In this document: piece by piece, positions 48,501-60,564 of the stretch
Numbering within the stretch: the first letter of the stretch is position 1
How the letters are laid out: every line of letters starts with the position of its first letter
NCBI GenBank assembly: GCA_034509925.1
Contig: CM067526.1
Span: forward strand, 7,678,744-7,742,743
Reading direction: 5' to 3'
Origin: Hirudinaria manillensis
Taxonomy: Eukaryota; Annelida; Clitellata; Hirudinida; Hirudinidae
Length of the DNA: 64,000 bases
Made by a program: the position numbers and the translations under genes
Notes under the pieces: generated by a model
The model's input: the letters and a program-made list of their open reading frames with translations, nothing else
The model's database searches: none
What the model was told of the DNA's origin: nothing

Positions 48501-51500
48501 CCAAATAGTCTAATAAGGGACTTGAAGATGACAATAAAAAGCAACAGAATTTGAGCTCAACGCCACCTACCGACAGGAATATTCAAATAAAAAAAATGGT
48601 GTTTTCTTGGTGATTACGGTGATGATGATTGTGCTCTTCTGTGAAAAGAATACAATTACGATACATGATTACAAACCAATACCATACAAATCAATACAAT
48701 ACAATACATTTATGACTGAGTAAGTAAATTCACAAGAGATTTTCAAACGAGTTCCTTAAGATATCAGGAGCAACAGGACTTCGTTAGAAAGAGTACCGCG
48801 GTGAACATCACCGTGGATCCATTAACGGATGCCCCACCGTGGAATGCCTCGCACGAGGTTTCCCGACGGATATCCAGACGGATGGCCCGGAGAAGCCCCA
48901 TAAGCCGGAGAGAGGTGGAAATCGAATGACGTCATCAAACAAGTCCCAATTAGGAATGGACCCACCCTCTCATTTGATCTTTATGCAATTTATTCATCCA
49001 ATTTAGTCCAACCAGTTTTACGTTTGGTGCAGTTGAATTATCAAACAAGAGAACGAAAATTTCAACCACGACATCTTCATCAACCAGAAACCTTCGGTGG
49101 TTTCTTGGTAACGAATTTCACTTAAACGAAGTTTTTCATACTTTATTTAATTATTTCATTACTTCTCTTGGCTCCTGAAAATGGACGATTATTGCATAAA
49201 AAGATTAAGTAATTCTCCTTTAAAATGCTTTTGAGAGGCAAAATTGTGGCAATATTTCAAATATGCTGAATAATTAAATATACAGATTGAAAAGAATACT
49301 TAAATAGCAACTGGTACTAGTGATGACGACCTCGAAATTAAAACTCAAGAACTTAAATTAAAACCAATTAAAATAATAATTCCAAATAATAACCCAATTG
49401 CCAAAAATCTTAAAAAATAAAATAAAGTTCTTTGCTGTCACGAAGTTCACATGGAAGTAACATGCCTCAACTGCTGCTTCTTAGAGTTCTGCCAATTGGC
49501 CACAATCATCATCATCATCACCACCGCCGCCGCCGTCGTCATCATCATCATATATTGATTCTCACCTATTTTAAAATGTACGCAGTTTTCCAGGTCTCCT
49601 ACGTTTGCCCAACCATTCTTCTTGTCACTCTGAATTGAAAAATAATTAATAATAATTATAAATTGACAAAAATAGCTGTCTTAACATGCATAACACCATC
49701 ATCATAACCACCACCGTTATATCATTACAACATTCTAGCATCTATTAGCGAGATGTACGGCCCAGCCCACTTCAACGGGCCGAGCACTTCAAAGCGGGTC
49801 TCGGCGGGCCGTTATTATGTTCAAGTCCGGATTTGTTTCAAATATTTCAGGCTTCTATCATCAATAAAATTTCGACTGGCTTGAGGATTAAGATTTGAAT
49901 ATGCATGAAACTCCGAGGAAGAACCCTTTTGTTGTCATTCAGAGGTGTTTCAAAGGTTAAGAATGCTCTCTCTCTGCTTAGAAAATAGTGATTTACTATA
50001 TCATCTATCAGATTCCTTCAGCACAATTTTTTATTATCTCCAAAAACGACATAATATATCAAAATTGAGTTATATTGGACTCATATTTAGAGAATTATCT
50101 GAAAATTATCCTCCACAATTAAGTGCGTATACTAAGACTTTCTATGCGATGCACAATTCCAAGCAGGTTCACACGGAGAAGGAGGGCCGGGGTGTGTTAA
50201 ATGCGGGTGAAGGGTCGGCAGGGCTCGGGTAGAAAATTCCTGCCCTTGCAGCTCTCTAGCCGCCATCTCCACGATCGTCATCAGCATCCAAATTACCCGC
50301 TTAGAGGAGATTAGGCCTCAAGTTGGCAGCAGGAGACGTCATGAGAATAAATAAAAAGTGTAAACAAATTTAGGGTGGACAATGTCCATTGGACGTCCCA
50401 AATACCCTCATAAAAGAAGCCTTAAGTAGCATTTATCAGAGCAGTTGTGCGCATGCTGTGCTGAGGATACCATTACTTTGAAACGTTGGCAAAAACATTA
50501 AAACATTGAAATGTTTGAAACCCCTAGTAGGTAAGTTTCACTGGTCATGTCAGCCAATGAATTGGCAAAGAATTGAAGCTACCCAAATATGCCACATGTT
50601 ATCCAGGTAACAACAATTGATGTAAATCTCTAAGCAAGGGTCAACCATCACATGAACAAGTGTTGATACTTTGTATAGAAAGTATTTTTTATTTCACTAT
50701 AAGTATTTATTTATTAAATGCATAAAAACCAAACGCATTCTATAAATATTAAGCTGCCATGTTTCGTACCCAAAAAAATCATTTCCTGCCAAACGCTTCT
50801 TTCTGCCTTAAAAAATATTACGAATAAATATGAGTTTAAATTATAAAAAAAATACACAATGAATAAATAATGATGACCTGATGATCTCCATAACATACAG
50901 AAATGCATTGTTGATGTTCTCCATCATTCATTCATTCAATCAATTCATTCATTCATTCATTCATTCATTCATTCATTCATTCATTCATTCATTCAATCAT
51001 TCAATCAATTCATTCATTCATTCATTCAATCATTCAATCAATTCAATCATTCAATCAATTCAATCATTCAATCAATTCAATTCCTACGAAGAACTAATTC
51101 CTACATTCTCAGTAAAACGAGGACATCAACATCCATTTGCAAGCATTGAAGATCTGCTCACGAAATGCTTGAAAGAAGTTCAAATGTTGAAACATTGAAG
51201 GAGAAAAAAAAACAGAATTGAAATGTCAACGTATCAAGTGATGCTTTAATGTTATCAACTTCAGAGGTTCATTTCAACACTAAGATACTAATGACCTGCT
51301 CAAAGTTTACATAAACAAATTCTCTCAAGTCGTCATCATCACCACCAACATCACCACCACTATCATCATCATCATCACTACCACCATCATCATCATTATC
51401 ATCAACATCTATCACTTAAACGACTCTTATCACCATAGCAGCAATCAACAATACTCAGACAATTCTCCATCCTCAGTTCCATCCATCATTCGAATAATAA

Positions 51501-52051
51501 TTTTTTCTAATAATATTTGTTTTTAATAAAATATTTTCATTTTTATTTAAAATAAATCAATTAAAATTAATAAGACACGAAAGCAGTTCTTGGCACCACA
51601 AATTGGACTGCAAACGACGCCCTTAAACACTCGCAGGTCTCACGGAACCCGGATTAGTTTAACACCAGTCATTCGTCACTAGTTACTTGCAGCGACAAGT
51701 TATGCCACACGTGACGTCATCGTCAACATCGTCGTCGTCGTCGTCTTCATCATCACGAACGATACTCACTCCTTCGGTCTTGAAGATCTTCGTCTTCAAC
51801 CAGCTGAGATAATAAACTCTCAGTTTGTTCTTCTTTCCAGAGATTGTAACCAGGATGTTCTGTCCTTCCAAGACGTCCATTTGAACGAACCTCCTTCTCG
51901 ATATCAACTGGTAGACTGTAAGAAATGTAAGTTGCTATTATTATTATTGTTGTTGTTGTTGTTATTATTATTATTATTATTGTCACGAATTATTATTCAA
52001 TAATCATTTTATTATAATTTGATTTTATGCTGCGACTGCTACGATTACCAC

Positions 52052-52096
<45 letters not shown>

Positions 52097-55000
52097 GATA
52101 ATGATGACGATGGCGATAATGACCTACTGTTAGCCAGATATGAAGCTAAGAAACAAAGAAATTCATTTGAATTGATTTTTTAGAGAAATGAAAATTCCTG
52201 ACCATATTGTCAAAATAACAATAATAAAACAATAAATAACAATAATAAAACAATAAATAACAATAATAAAACAATAAATAACAATAATAAAACAATAAAT
52301 AACAATAATAAAACAATAAATAACAATAATAAAACAATAAATGTCAATAATAAAATAAGAAACTTTATTTCTTAAAATAGAATTTTATTTCCACGCAAGA
52401 GTTTATCAACTGCTGGTGGTTTCGTCTGAAATGTTTTAGTTTTAAGCCATGTTGGAAAATCAATGCACAGGAGGAATTCAATGCATAGGAGGAAATCAAT
52501 GCACAGGAGGAATTCAATGCATAGGAGGAATTCAATGCATAGGAGGAATTCAATGCATAGGAGGAATTCAATGCATAGGAGGAATTCAATGCATAGGAGG
52601 AATTCAATGCACAGGAGGAATTCAATGCATAGGAGGAATTCAATGCACAGGAGGAATTCAATGCATAGGAGGAATTCAATGCACAGGAGGAATTCAATGC
52701 ATAGGAGGAATTCAATGCACAGGAGGAATTCAATGCATAGGAGGAATTCAATGCATAGGAGGAATTCAATGCATAGGAGGAATTCAATGCACAGGAGGAA
52801 TTCAATGCATAGGAGGAATTCAATGCATAGGAGGAATTCAATGCACAGGAGGAATTCAATGCACAGGAGGAATTCAATGCATAGGAGGAATTCAATGCAT
52901 AGGAGGAATTCAATGCACAGGAGGAATTCAATGCATAGGAGGAATTCAATGCACAGGAGGAATTCAATGCATAGGAGGAATTCAATGCACAGGAGGAATT
53001 CAATGCATAGGAGGAATTCAATGCATAGGAGGAATTCAATGCATAGGAGGAATTCAATGCATAGGAGCAATTCAATGCATAGGAGCAATTCAATGCACAG
53101 GAGGAATTCAATGCATAGGAGGAATTCAATGCATAGGAGCAATTCAATGCATAGGAGGAATTCAATGCACAGGAGGAATTCAATGCATGCCTCAGAAAGT
53201 TGTAATAATATTTATTGTAATTGATTACCAATTCAATAGATTAAATAACATGTTTTAGCCTTTAACAGCCTTTAAAACAAAGCAAAACAAAACAAAGCAA
53301 AACAAAGACATCCTCAAAAACGAGTTTCTAAACTTATTCAACGCGTCCTTAGAAATAAATGAAATGGAATCAAACAAATGTTCAGTTCACGAGCTAAGAA
53401 TACAAAATCAGATGATAAATTAAACATAATTCCAAACGGGAGACCATGGCATGAGACTTCCTTCTCGCCGTCATCGTTATCATCACCACCGTCACCATAG
53501 TCGTCGTCATCATCACCGTCATCATCATCATCATCGAACTTGAATTGATCTCCGAGAAAGGAGAACAAAAATTGATCAATAAAAGTTGAATTAGCATTTG
53601 GAAAGGTGAAACAGCAAGCAATGAATTCATGGCCACCTCCTCGTCATCATTATCATAATCGTAAAGAAACGCTTATATATAATGTTCCCCATAATTTCCA
53701 TGGATCGTGTAGTGAGATGGATGGAATAACGCAAAACGACGAAAAGAAAAAATACTATGAGATAATGAAATCAAAAACGAGCCACGCCCAGCTCATGAAT
53801 AATTCATGATTATTCAGGGTCCATTGATTGGAGGTCCGCTCCACATTTTCATTTTGTCGAAGCCGCAAGGAAAATTTCAAATCACCACATGGATGGACGC
53901 TATCCATTGGACAGAACTAAACAGGACCAGCAACAAGACCAACAACAGAACTAACAATAGGATTATCAACAGGACCAATAACAAGGCTATCAACAACAGG
54001 GCTAACGAACAACAGGACCAGCAACCTATCATAGCGACATATCGTAGCAGCAGCAGCAGCATTACTAACGAAATAAGAGATCAGAGAAGGTATGAACAAC
54101 CAACGAGAAAAGGACAACATCCTGCTCGGAATGCAGCGAGGAGTGAAGGAAGAGTATGAACGAACAAAGGAATGAGGATGGATAAAAGAATAAAGGATGG
54201 ATGGATGAAAGAATTCAAAGATCAAAGACAAAAGTATTTCCAGGCATTTGATAAATGACCCAAGGATTGGAATTGAAAGTTGTATTGTTGAATCCCAGCG
54301 TTTATCGAACGTAGCTTGAGTTCACTCAAACATATTTAATTATATTCTTTTATAATCACTTAAATTCATTTATATTTAACTACATTCAACCAAGTTATGA
54401 CCTCCCTTCGACCCTCAACATTCGTGAGACTAGAAATTAATATCACAGGAAAGCCATTAGTGGCTGGAGTTTATGGAGATTGGACAATGGACGAATGAAT
54501 GGGGTGAAGGATGGAAGAAAAAACCTACGAGTTTGCGTATGAGTGCATCGTGAATAGAAAAATTAATAGAAATCCTTTGCTTAAATTTATCTTTTATTTT
54601 CGATTCAATTAAGTTAAGTATCTCATTAATATTAGAGGTCTCTTCGGCAATTATTGCTAATTGGTTTTTATAATAATTAAATAATCTTCCTTCGACCATT
54701 TTGTGGACACAAAACTGAAATGAATTGTGGAAGATAAGATAACCACGTCCAAGACAAACAAAGGAACTGTAAAAGAAAAAGGAATTGAAAAAGTTGCCAG
54801 TTGTTAGGGTGAGGCATTTTTGAAGGAAACGTGACGAGCTTCGCAAATCACGGAATCAACATTTTGTCGAGTTTGGTTAAGTTTATTTTAAAAATATAAA
54901 TCCAAAACCAAGGAAAGAAAAGAGATAGCTCCAATGGATATTATCCCGCTAATGCCCCGTCTGCGCCAACAACTATTTTTGGTCAAATAGTCATGTTATT

Positions 55001-57981
55001 GTAATAATAATCATATATAATCGTAAGTCACACAGTCACAGTAAGTCCAAGTGATGTCAATTCAAAATAAAATCTTCAAAAAGTCGATCTATTTGGAACA
55101 CGTAATTTATATAAACCTTTAAACAACATCAAAGATTCATTGGTAATGATGAATTCGGGTATGACAGGAAAAGGTCCGAGGATCTGAGAAGCTTAAAGAC
55201 AATTTAAGTGTAGAACAACCAGGCATCAGGTCTGAATTTGTCTGAAAAAGATTTTGAATGTAAGCAAGCCGCTGTCACTGCTTTGAAGCGAGGAGCCATC
55301 AACTCATCAACTCATCAGGTGAGCTGCTAAAGACCGACTCCAGTCACAACTTACGTCTTCCTCTTCCTTGGCCTCACGGGAAAGTCATAAAAAACCTGAC
55401 AAAATCCAGGCGACCGTGGCCTGTAATTTTGAATTATTGAACGATAAACAACGTGAAACAGAGACGTGGGGAACGGAGGAAAGAGCAAAAGCAGATGAAC
55501 GGATCGAGGGATGGTTTGGAAATGAGAAAAAGTTTCTGATTGATGAAAGCTCTAGGTTGGACAAGTCCCAATCAGTCTGCAATCAGGAAAGCAATTATAT
55601 TTCAGAAGTCAAAATCATCAACAGTTCTTGTCAAAGCAGTTAAAAAAAATCCATGACCAACAGTGGGATTCTTGTGGAGATTCTCATGTACGTTGAAGGG
55701 CAGGCCATGAATTGAGAGATGAAATAATATTTTGGAGGATTGTTGTTATGTTACATGATGAATGGCTTGAGATGAAGATTAAGCAGAACAAGGACATAAA
55801 TCTACTCATCCAACTGATCATTCAGTCAATCCAACAAAATTTCATTTGAATTAGTGACTGACCTTTTCCCTGGCCGCTTCTGTCCAGCAAAACGAGACCA
55901 CTGTCAGTTCCAATGAGCAGGTTGACACCTAGCGAGGAAGCATAAAACATACTAATGTTAATAATAAATAGCAATTGTAATACGTTTTCATCAGTAATAT
56001 AATCACACATAAGTCATTGACTAGCATTATCATCATCGTCGTCGTCATCATCGCCATCTGTTTGTGTCCGGCATGTTTATTGTTTTAGGCGAGAATTATT
56101 ATCCTTCAACGTTTCAATCTTTTGAACTTCCCCAACGTTCGTCTTCAATTCACATTTTGACAACAAGACGAATTGCAAGCCATTCCGAGAAAAGATATTG
56201 GAAAAGCATAAACCATACTTAAGCTCTTCGATTTTCCAGCGCTTACATGACGCAACGAGGGAAGGGAATTATTGACGATTATGATTATGATCCTGCCACT
56301 GACGAACTTTTGACCAATTGAGGGGCATAAGCTCAAGTGGCAAGTTTTGGTGATTTTCTGTAATCATAACCCATAAATTATAACCCATAACTCCACCTTT
56401 AACCCTTTAAATCCGCAAAGACAACAATTCGCTTCCCGTGAGTTACGTTTTGTCTGCCAGAAGATTACATGTTTTATAATATATTATTAAATAATCATAT
56501 AATTAACTAATCAGATTAACAAAGCGCAACGTCAAATGATTAATTGGCACTCAAAAGACAAGTATGAACAAGAAGTTGATGATTCAACATTCACCGTCGG
56601 GCGGACACACCATCATGACTATCACGATGTCACCAACTCATTCGAGAGATCATCCCTACTCAGAAAGAGCCGTTGAGAAGCAGCCATTCATAGCAAATAC
56701 TTATTCACCAAGTTTGTTTCATCCACCCATACTTTGCACCTAGATTCACTCATTCATCATCATCACCATCATCCCCATCATCCCGAACCTCCGGAAGAGC
56801 CAAAGTCAGACGAAGATGCTGGAAATGATGCTAACACGACATCTATCGAACATCTAAATAGCCAATATATTCGAGATGCCAAAGAATAATAAGCAAATAA
56901 TTTTAAATAATTAAAAAATGGCTTTTTTTATTTTAACAAACGAATTAAAAAGTGGAAAATGAATAAAAATATTTAACAACAACAACGACGACGACAACAG
57001 AAACAACAACAAACAACAATCATGATAAACTTGTCGTGTACTATTTTTAAAATCTGAATAATTTAATTAAAACGTATTAAATATTAAATAGAGTTAATGA
57101 ACTGAAACAATGAATCTCAAATTGCTCTTGAATCAAAGGTCCCCTCTATTATTATTTTGTTTGAGAAGCAACAAATTGTAACATGTTTGTTGAAAAATAA
57201 TGCAATTATTTTCCAATTTTAGTCCTTTTGATATTTTCAAATAAAGGAGTAATTTTAAAATTTTTTAAATTAGTTCATATTTTTTACTTTTTATAAATAA
57301 ATATATATGAGTGACTTTGTTTCTAAGGGGCCAACCATATGACAGACAGTGGAACGACCCTTTATTTTCTTTTCATCGAACTTTCAGGAAGTCCTATCCG
57401 ACGGGAGGGTTAGGGGCAGTCCATTGGGGGTATCTCCCTTTGCCCTCCAGCCCCGAATTCAGCCATTGCTTGTGTTTTGTCTTGAGACTTCTCATTTGTT
57501 TATTATTTCTGAGAGCAAGTTGAGCACATTATTCAGCTTTAAAATCTTTCAACATAAGTTTTGTCGATGAATAATACATTGTGAATAATAAAGGAGAAAT
57601 TATGATTATCACTGCAGGTTTTCCACGTCCATTCATAATTTGGCCATAAAACTGTGTTTGCGATGTATTTGATAATTTATTTCTTGATATTATTCTGCTG
57701 TAGGAACGTTTCTCCACAGGTGACCCTTTTATGTTATGCATTGTTATATTATATAAATAGGGCAACAGGTTTGGCAAGCCTGATTTGCAATATCTCTGAA
57801 ATAAAAGGCATTTTCTAGATGATCCCAGATTTGGGACATTTAAAAATGTACAGATTTTACAGATTAGTTTTTCAGGTGAAAGTGCTCAGTAATAAGAATG
57901 TCTTCATCTACGTGTTGCTTCTTCATTCCAAGGTTGTACAAAATGAATCAACTATTTTCGCATTTTCTCTGCATGATCTCT

Positions 57982-58076
<95 letters not shown>

Positions 58077-59077
58077 GACTTTCAAGGATTGCCATTCTTA
58101 TGAAGATCAATCACGATTAAAAATATAGAATCGGATGCTTGGGCAGAAAAGAAAACGAGGTCCACAGCAATAAAATGCAGCACTCCTTAGGAAAGCCAGA
58201 GATGCTCATTAAAGATCTATTTTCTCGAGTCCCATTAAAATCCATACTAACGCGCCAAGTCGGGTAACAAAGGAAACGGCAAACGCAAAGACAACAACAA
58301 CAACGACGACGACTGCGACCGCGACGACAATCGACGACCGTTCCATTGAAGCAACCGATCAACATCCATCCTCACTAACCCCACAGAGCAGCACATAGCA
58401 CGTCCGAATTGAATCTCTTCTGGTACTTGTGAATTTCTGGAGTATCGCTTTCGCTCGTCGTCGGAGTGACGTTCACGTTGATGTGCGACCCCCGACTGGG
58501 CAGACTGGAAAGAGTGGAAAACTGACCGGGAGCGTTCGAGGTCGAAATGTCCTTCTTGCTGGCACCGAAACCGAACGCTTGGAAGGATCGCAGGGAGGAG
58601 TGCTTGTTCAGGGCCTGCGTTTAGGAGGGAAACGTTGATTAGAAGAACAAACATTTCAATTGGTTTCGAGCCAAAGTAATTGTTGAGTCTTCAACAGACC
58701 ATAATATCTTTTATGCAAGTTTTGTTGGTCAGAGGTAACAGAGATGATCTTCTCGTACATTCGTTGCTTTCCCAAATAGAAATTATAATATTATAATATA
58801 ATAGCCAACAAGATTTCGAAACAAAAGCCAAAGAAGTGTCTAAAACTTTCTTAAGACCACAATCAATGATTGCAGATTTCCAGCAAGCGAACCCGTAGTA
58901 ATTAAGAAACCATTCACAATATCGCACACCCGAATATTTTGGCTTACAACAACATTGTCTGAAAAAAAAAACTCAAAATATCTTTTAAAAAAAGGGTTAT
59001 GAAGATTTGTGCACTTTTTACCAACATATTTTACTTTGTCATCAACTGTGACCAAAATGCATTTAATATTTTCCAAT

Positions 59078-59122
<45 letters not shown>

Positions 59123-60564
59123 CATTTATATAGCGCCGAACGCGTGAGCTACAGAGTTTACTGTTTGGAAGTTTCTATCCCCACATTTTCATCGTTGTTT
59201 GTTTGTTTGCATATTAAATGCATAGCCGAGATGGTGGGCTTTCTGCTGGAGTGACAGGAGGAAGAGACCAGTTCATGCTCAAAGTGATAAACAAGAAGAT
59301 ACGGTCAACGAGATTTTCAAAAAGAATGAGGGACGAGGAACGATTGGACATCTTACTTGCCAGTCTTGGCCTGGCGGAAAGATGAACTGCTCCGTGTACT
59401 TTTCAATATGACTGGAATGAAGATCCTAGGAGATTAAACGGTCGCCCTAGAAATATATCGTAGCCTGGAAAGCTTCGAAATACGGAGGATTTCACTTTCT
59501 CGAGGGAACTGAAAGGTGGAATTTTTCTTCATTGTTTGCGATCATAAAGAAACCGATGTCCATCAATCAGAGAGGTTGAAAAGAGAACATTCGATCGATC
59601 ATCGAAATAGACGAGGACCAATCAATCAACCGGGAAGCCACGCAGACGATCAGGAAATGTAAGGAGGAAATGATCGGATAAAGAAGACAGGAAGAAGGAT
59701 GCGAGGATCCGCCGATGATTAAGTGGAAATAAATCACGTTACTCGAGAAGATGCTTTCCATTTATTATTTTACACTCTTTCCAGGATAAACGAAATTTCA
59801 TTTTATTCATCAAAACTGACAAGTTCTGTGCCATTATGCTGCCTGCAATAAAACACGGAGACACGAGACAACAATTTACAGGACGACAATCGCCTTCCTT
59901 ACCAAACTAAGCAAGCAGATATTTGTGCACTTAAATGATAAACGGACGTCAATTACGAGGAGTCAGTAACAATTATCTCTACCCGCGGATCTGGGAGGGA
60001 GAGCATGGGCCAAATTTAATAACTTATTAACTAGTAACATACACTTCCCAATTGTCTCTGCCAAAATATTTAAGATCCACCATAGGCTATTTCGATTGCT
60101 AGGTTATTATAATTTAATAAAATGTTCACGTGACACAAAAATCATGATCATCAGAAAATTTCTTTTTGATTTCGTCCAACTGATTAATTACTTTAATTAA
60201 AATTAAAGTTTCACGTTCAACTTTAATTATGTAAAGCCGAAAAGATATTTAGGCAGTTAACAAGTTTGTTATCGTCACCATCATCTCGAGTAGCACTCAC
60301 CTCGTCGCCGAGAGATTTGTCGTGAAGCTTCCTCATCATGACATTGTTTCTGGGGGGTATCTGAGGGGGCAACAGGTCAGGTAGGGCAAGGGCATCTCCA
60401 GAAACGAGGGTGTGAACCCTGGTGACTCCGCCGCTGGCAGTAGAACTGGAGTTCGATTCCAGCGATCGAGAACAGGAGGGCGTGGCATTTTGATCGACGT
60501 TCGTCGTCGTCTGCGACTGTTTAACATCGATGATGTTGTCCGCTTCCGGCGGTAGGGACTTGTT
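42847..60564 (-). CDS. MAP4K4: MAP4K4/TNIK/MINK/misshapen-type Ste20 kinase, 3' half with complete CNH domain (5' part outside window)
   Basis: Eleven exons on the minus strand join in frame (471 codons with stop): 60564-60301, 58614-58380, 55928-55863, 51915-51770, 49629-49566, 48077-47977, 47179-47030, 45060-44982, 44347-44267, 43918-43779 and 42933-42847. The first two encode Ser/Pro-rich linker ([20 protein letters not shown]) ending in [20 protein letters not shown], the entry to the citron homology domain. The CNH domain follows with family blocks [67 protein letters not shown] and [10 protein letters not shown], and ends with [13 protein letters not shown]. These GCK-IV kinases act upstream of JNK, and the CNH domain mediates Rap/Rab or membrane interactions. 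The kinase domain and start must lie beyond 64000, so this entry is partial. Introns are rich in minisatellites. Which paralogue, or a pre-duplication single gene, cannot be told. Confidence 0.94.
42990..43085. repeat. (TTA)n microsatellite in the last MAP4K intron
   Basis: TTATTATTAT runs with small interruptions over about 95 bp. They create Tyr/Leu/Ile open frames that are artefacts. Confidence 0.85.
45508..45560. repeat. (AAT)n microsatellite in MAP4K intron
   Basis: About sixteen AAT units with one AAC interruption, within the intron between exons ending at 45060 and 47030. Confidence 0.85.
46600..46806. repeat. 18-bp minisatellite, unit near TGTGTTATGGATGTGATG
   Basis: About eleven tandem copies of an 18-bp unit with single-base variants. 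Because 18 is a multiple of three and the unit lacks stops, both strands stay open (plus: VMDVMC repeat; minus: THITSI repeat). It lies in the MAP4K intron between 45061 and 47029, so it is non-coding. Confidence 0.9.
49757..49812. mobile_element. GC-rich block bounded by 7-bp inverted repeats, possible transposon relic
   Basis: ACGGCCC (49757-49763) and GGGCCGT (49806-49812) bound a GC-rich block containing two CACTTCAA copies, set in AT-rich intron DNA. A second GC-rich block lies at about 50185-50232. Such isolated GC-rich ends are typical of degraded DNA transposons, but no transposase is seen. Confidence 0.25.
50925..51080. repeat. (ATTC)n/(AATC)n tetranucleotide repeat
   Basis: Long runs of ATTC with AATC interruptions in a MAP4K intron. 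The plus open frame (His/Ser/Phe/Ile repeats) is an artefact. Confidence 0.9.
52217..52345. repeat. 21-bp AT-rich minisatellite, six copies
   Basis: Six near-identical copies of a 21-bp unit beginning AACAATAATAAAACAATAAA. It sits about 115 bp before the large 18-bp array at 52460, in the same MAP4K intron. Confidence 0.9.
52460..53190. repeat. 18-bp minisatellite of about 40 copies, unit AATTCAATGCAYAGGAGG
   Basis: About 730 bp of head-to-tail 18-mers. Copies differ almost only at one position (GCATAG versus GCACAG), and a few near the right end have AGGAGC in place of AGGAGG. Several frames on both strands are open over the whole array because the unit is a multiple of three and lacks stops, giving false proteins of 250-290 residues. 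It lies in the 3.9-kb MAP4K intron between exons at 51915 and 55863 and is spliced out in the model given here. Confidence 0.95.
53277..55862. other. Remainder of MAP4K intron, no exon seen
   Basis: Contains a CAAAACAAAG run (53277-53307), GTCATC-type repeats (53470-53535) and an ACAGGACCAACAACA-type degenerate repeat (53925-54020). The open frame at 53806-54159 (Asn/Thr-rich) derives from this last repeat. No exon continuing the CNH domain is needed here, since the flanking exons join in phase. Confidence 0.5.
57984..58075. repeat. (AATC)n tetranucleotide repeat
   Basis: About 23 uninterrupted AATC units in a MAP4K intron. Open frames INQS on the plus strand are artefacts. Confidence 0.95.
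59082..59120. repeat. (AAT)n microsatellite
   Basis: About thirteen AAT units in the MAP4K intron between exons at 58614 and 60301. Confidence 0.9.

Noticed and set aside
52460..53190. CRISPR-like array
   Set aside because: Units are contiguous 18-mers with no unique spacers, and the locus is animal DNA.
52460..53190. Repeated AGGAGG as ribosome binding sites
   Set aside because: Shine-Dalgarno sites have no role in a nuclear animal gene; the motif is just part of the minisatellite unit.
52449..53258. Open frames of 250-290 residues on both strands with repeats such as HRRNSM, GGIQCI and ALNSS
   Set aside because: They are produced by an 18-bp tandem repeat without stop codons, inside a spliced intron of the MAP4K gene.
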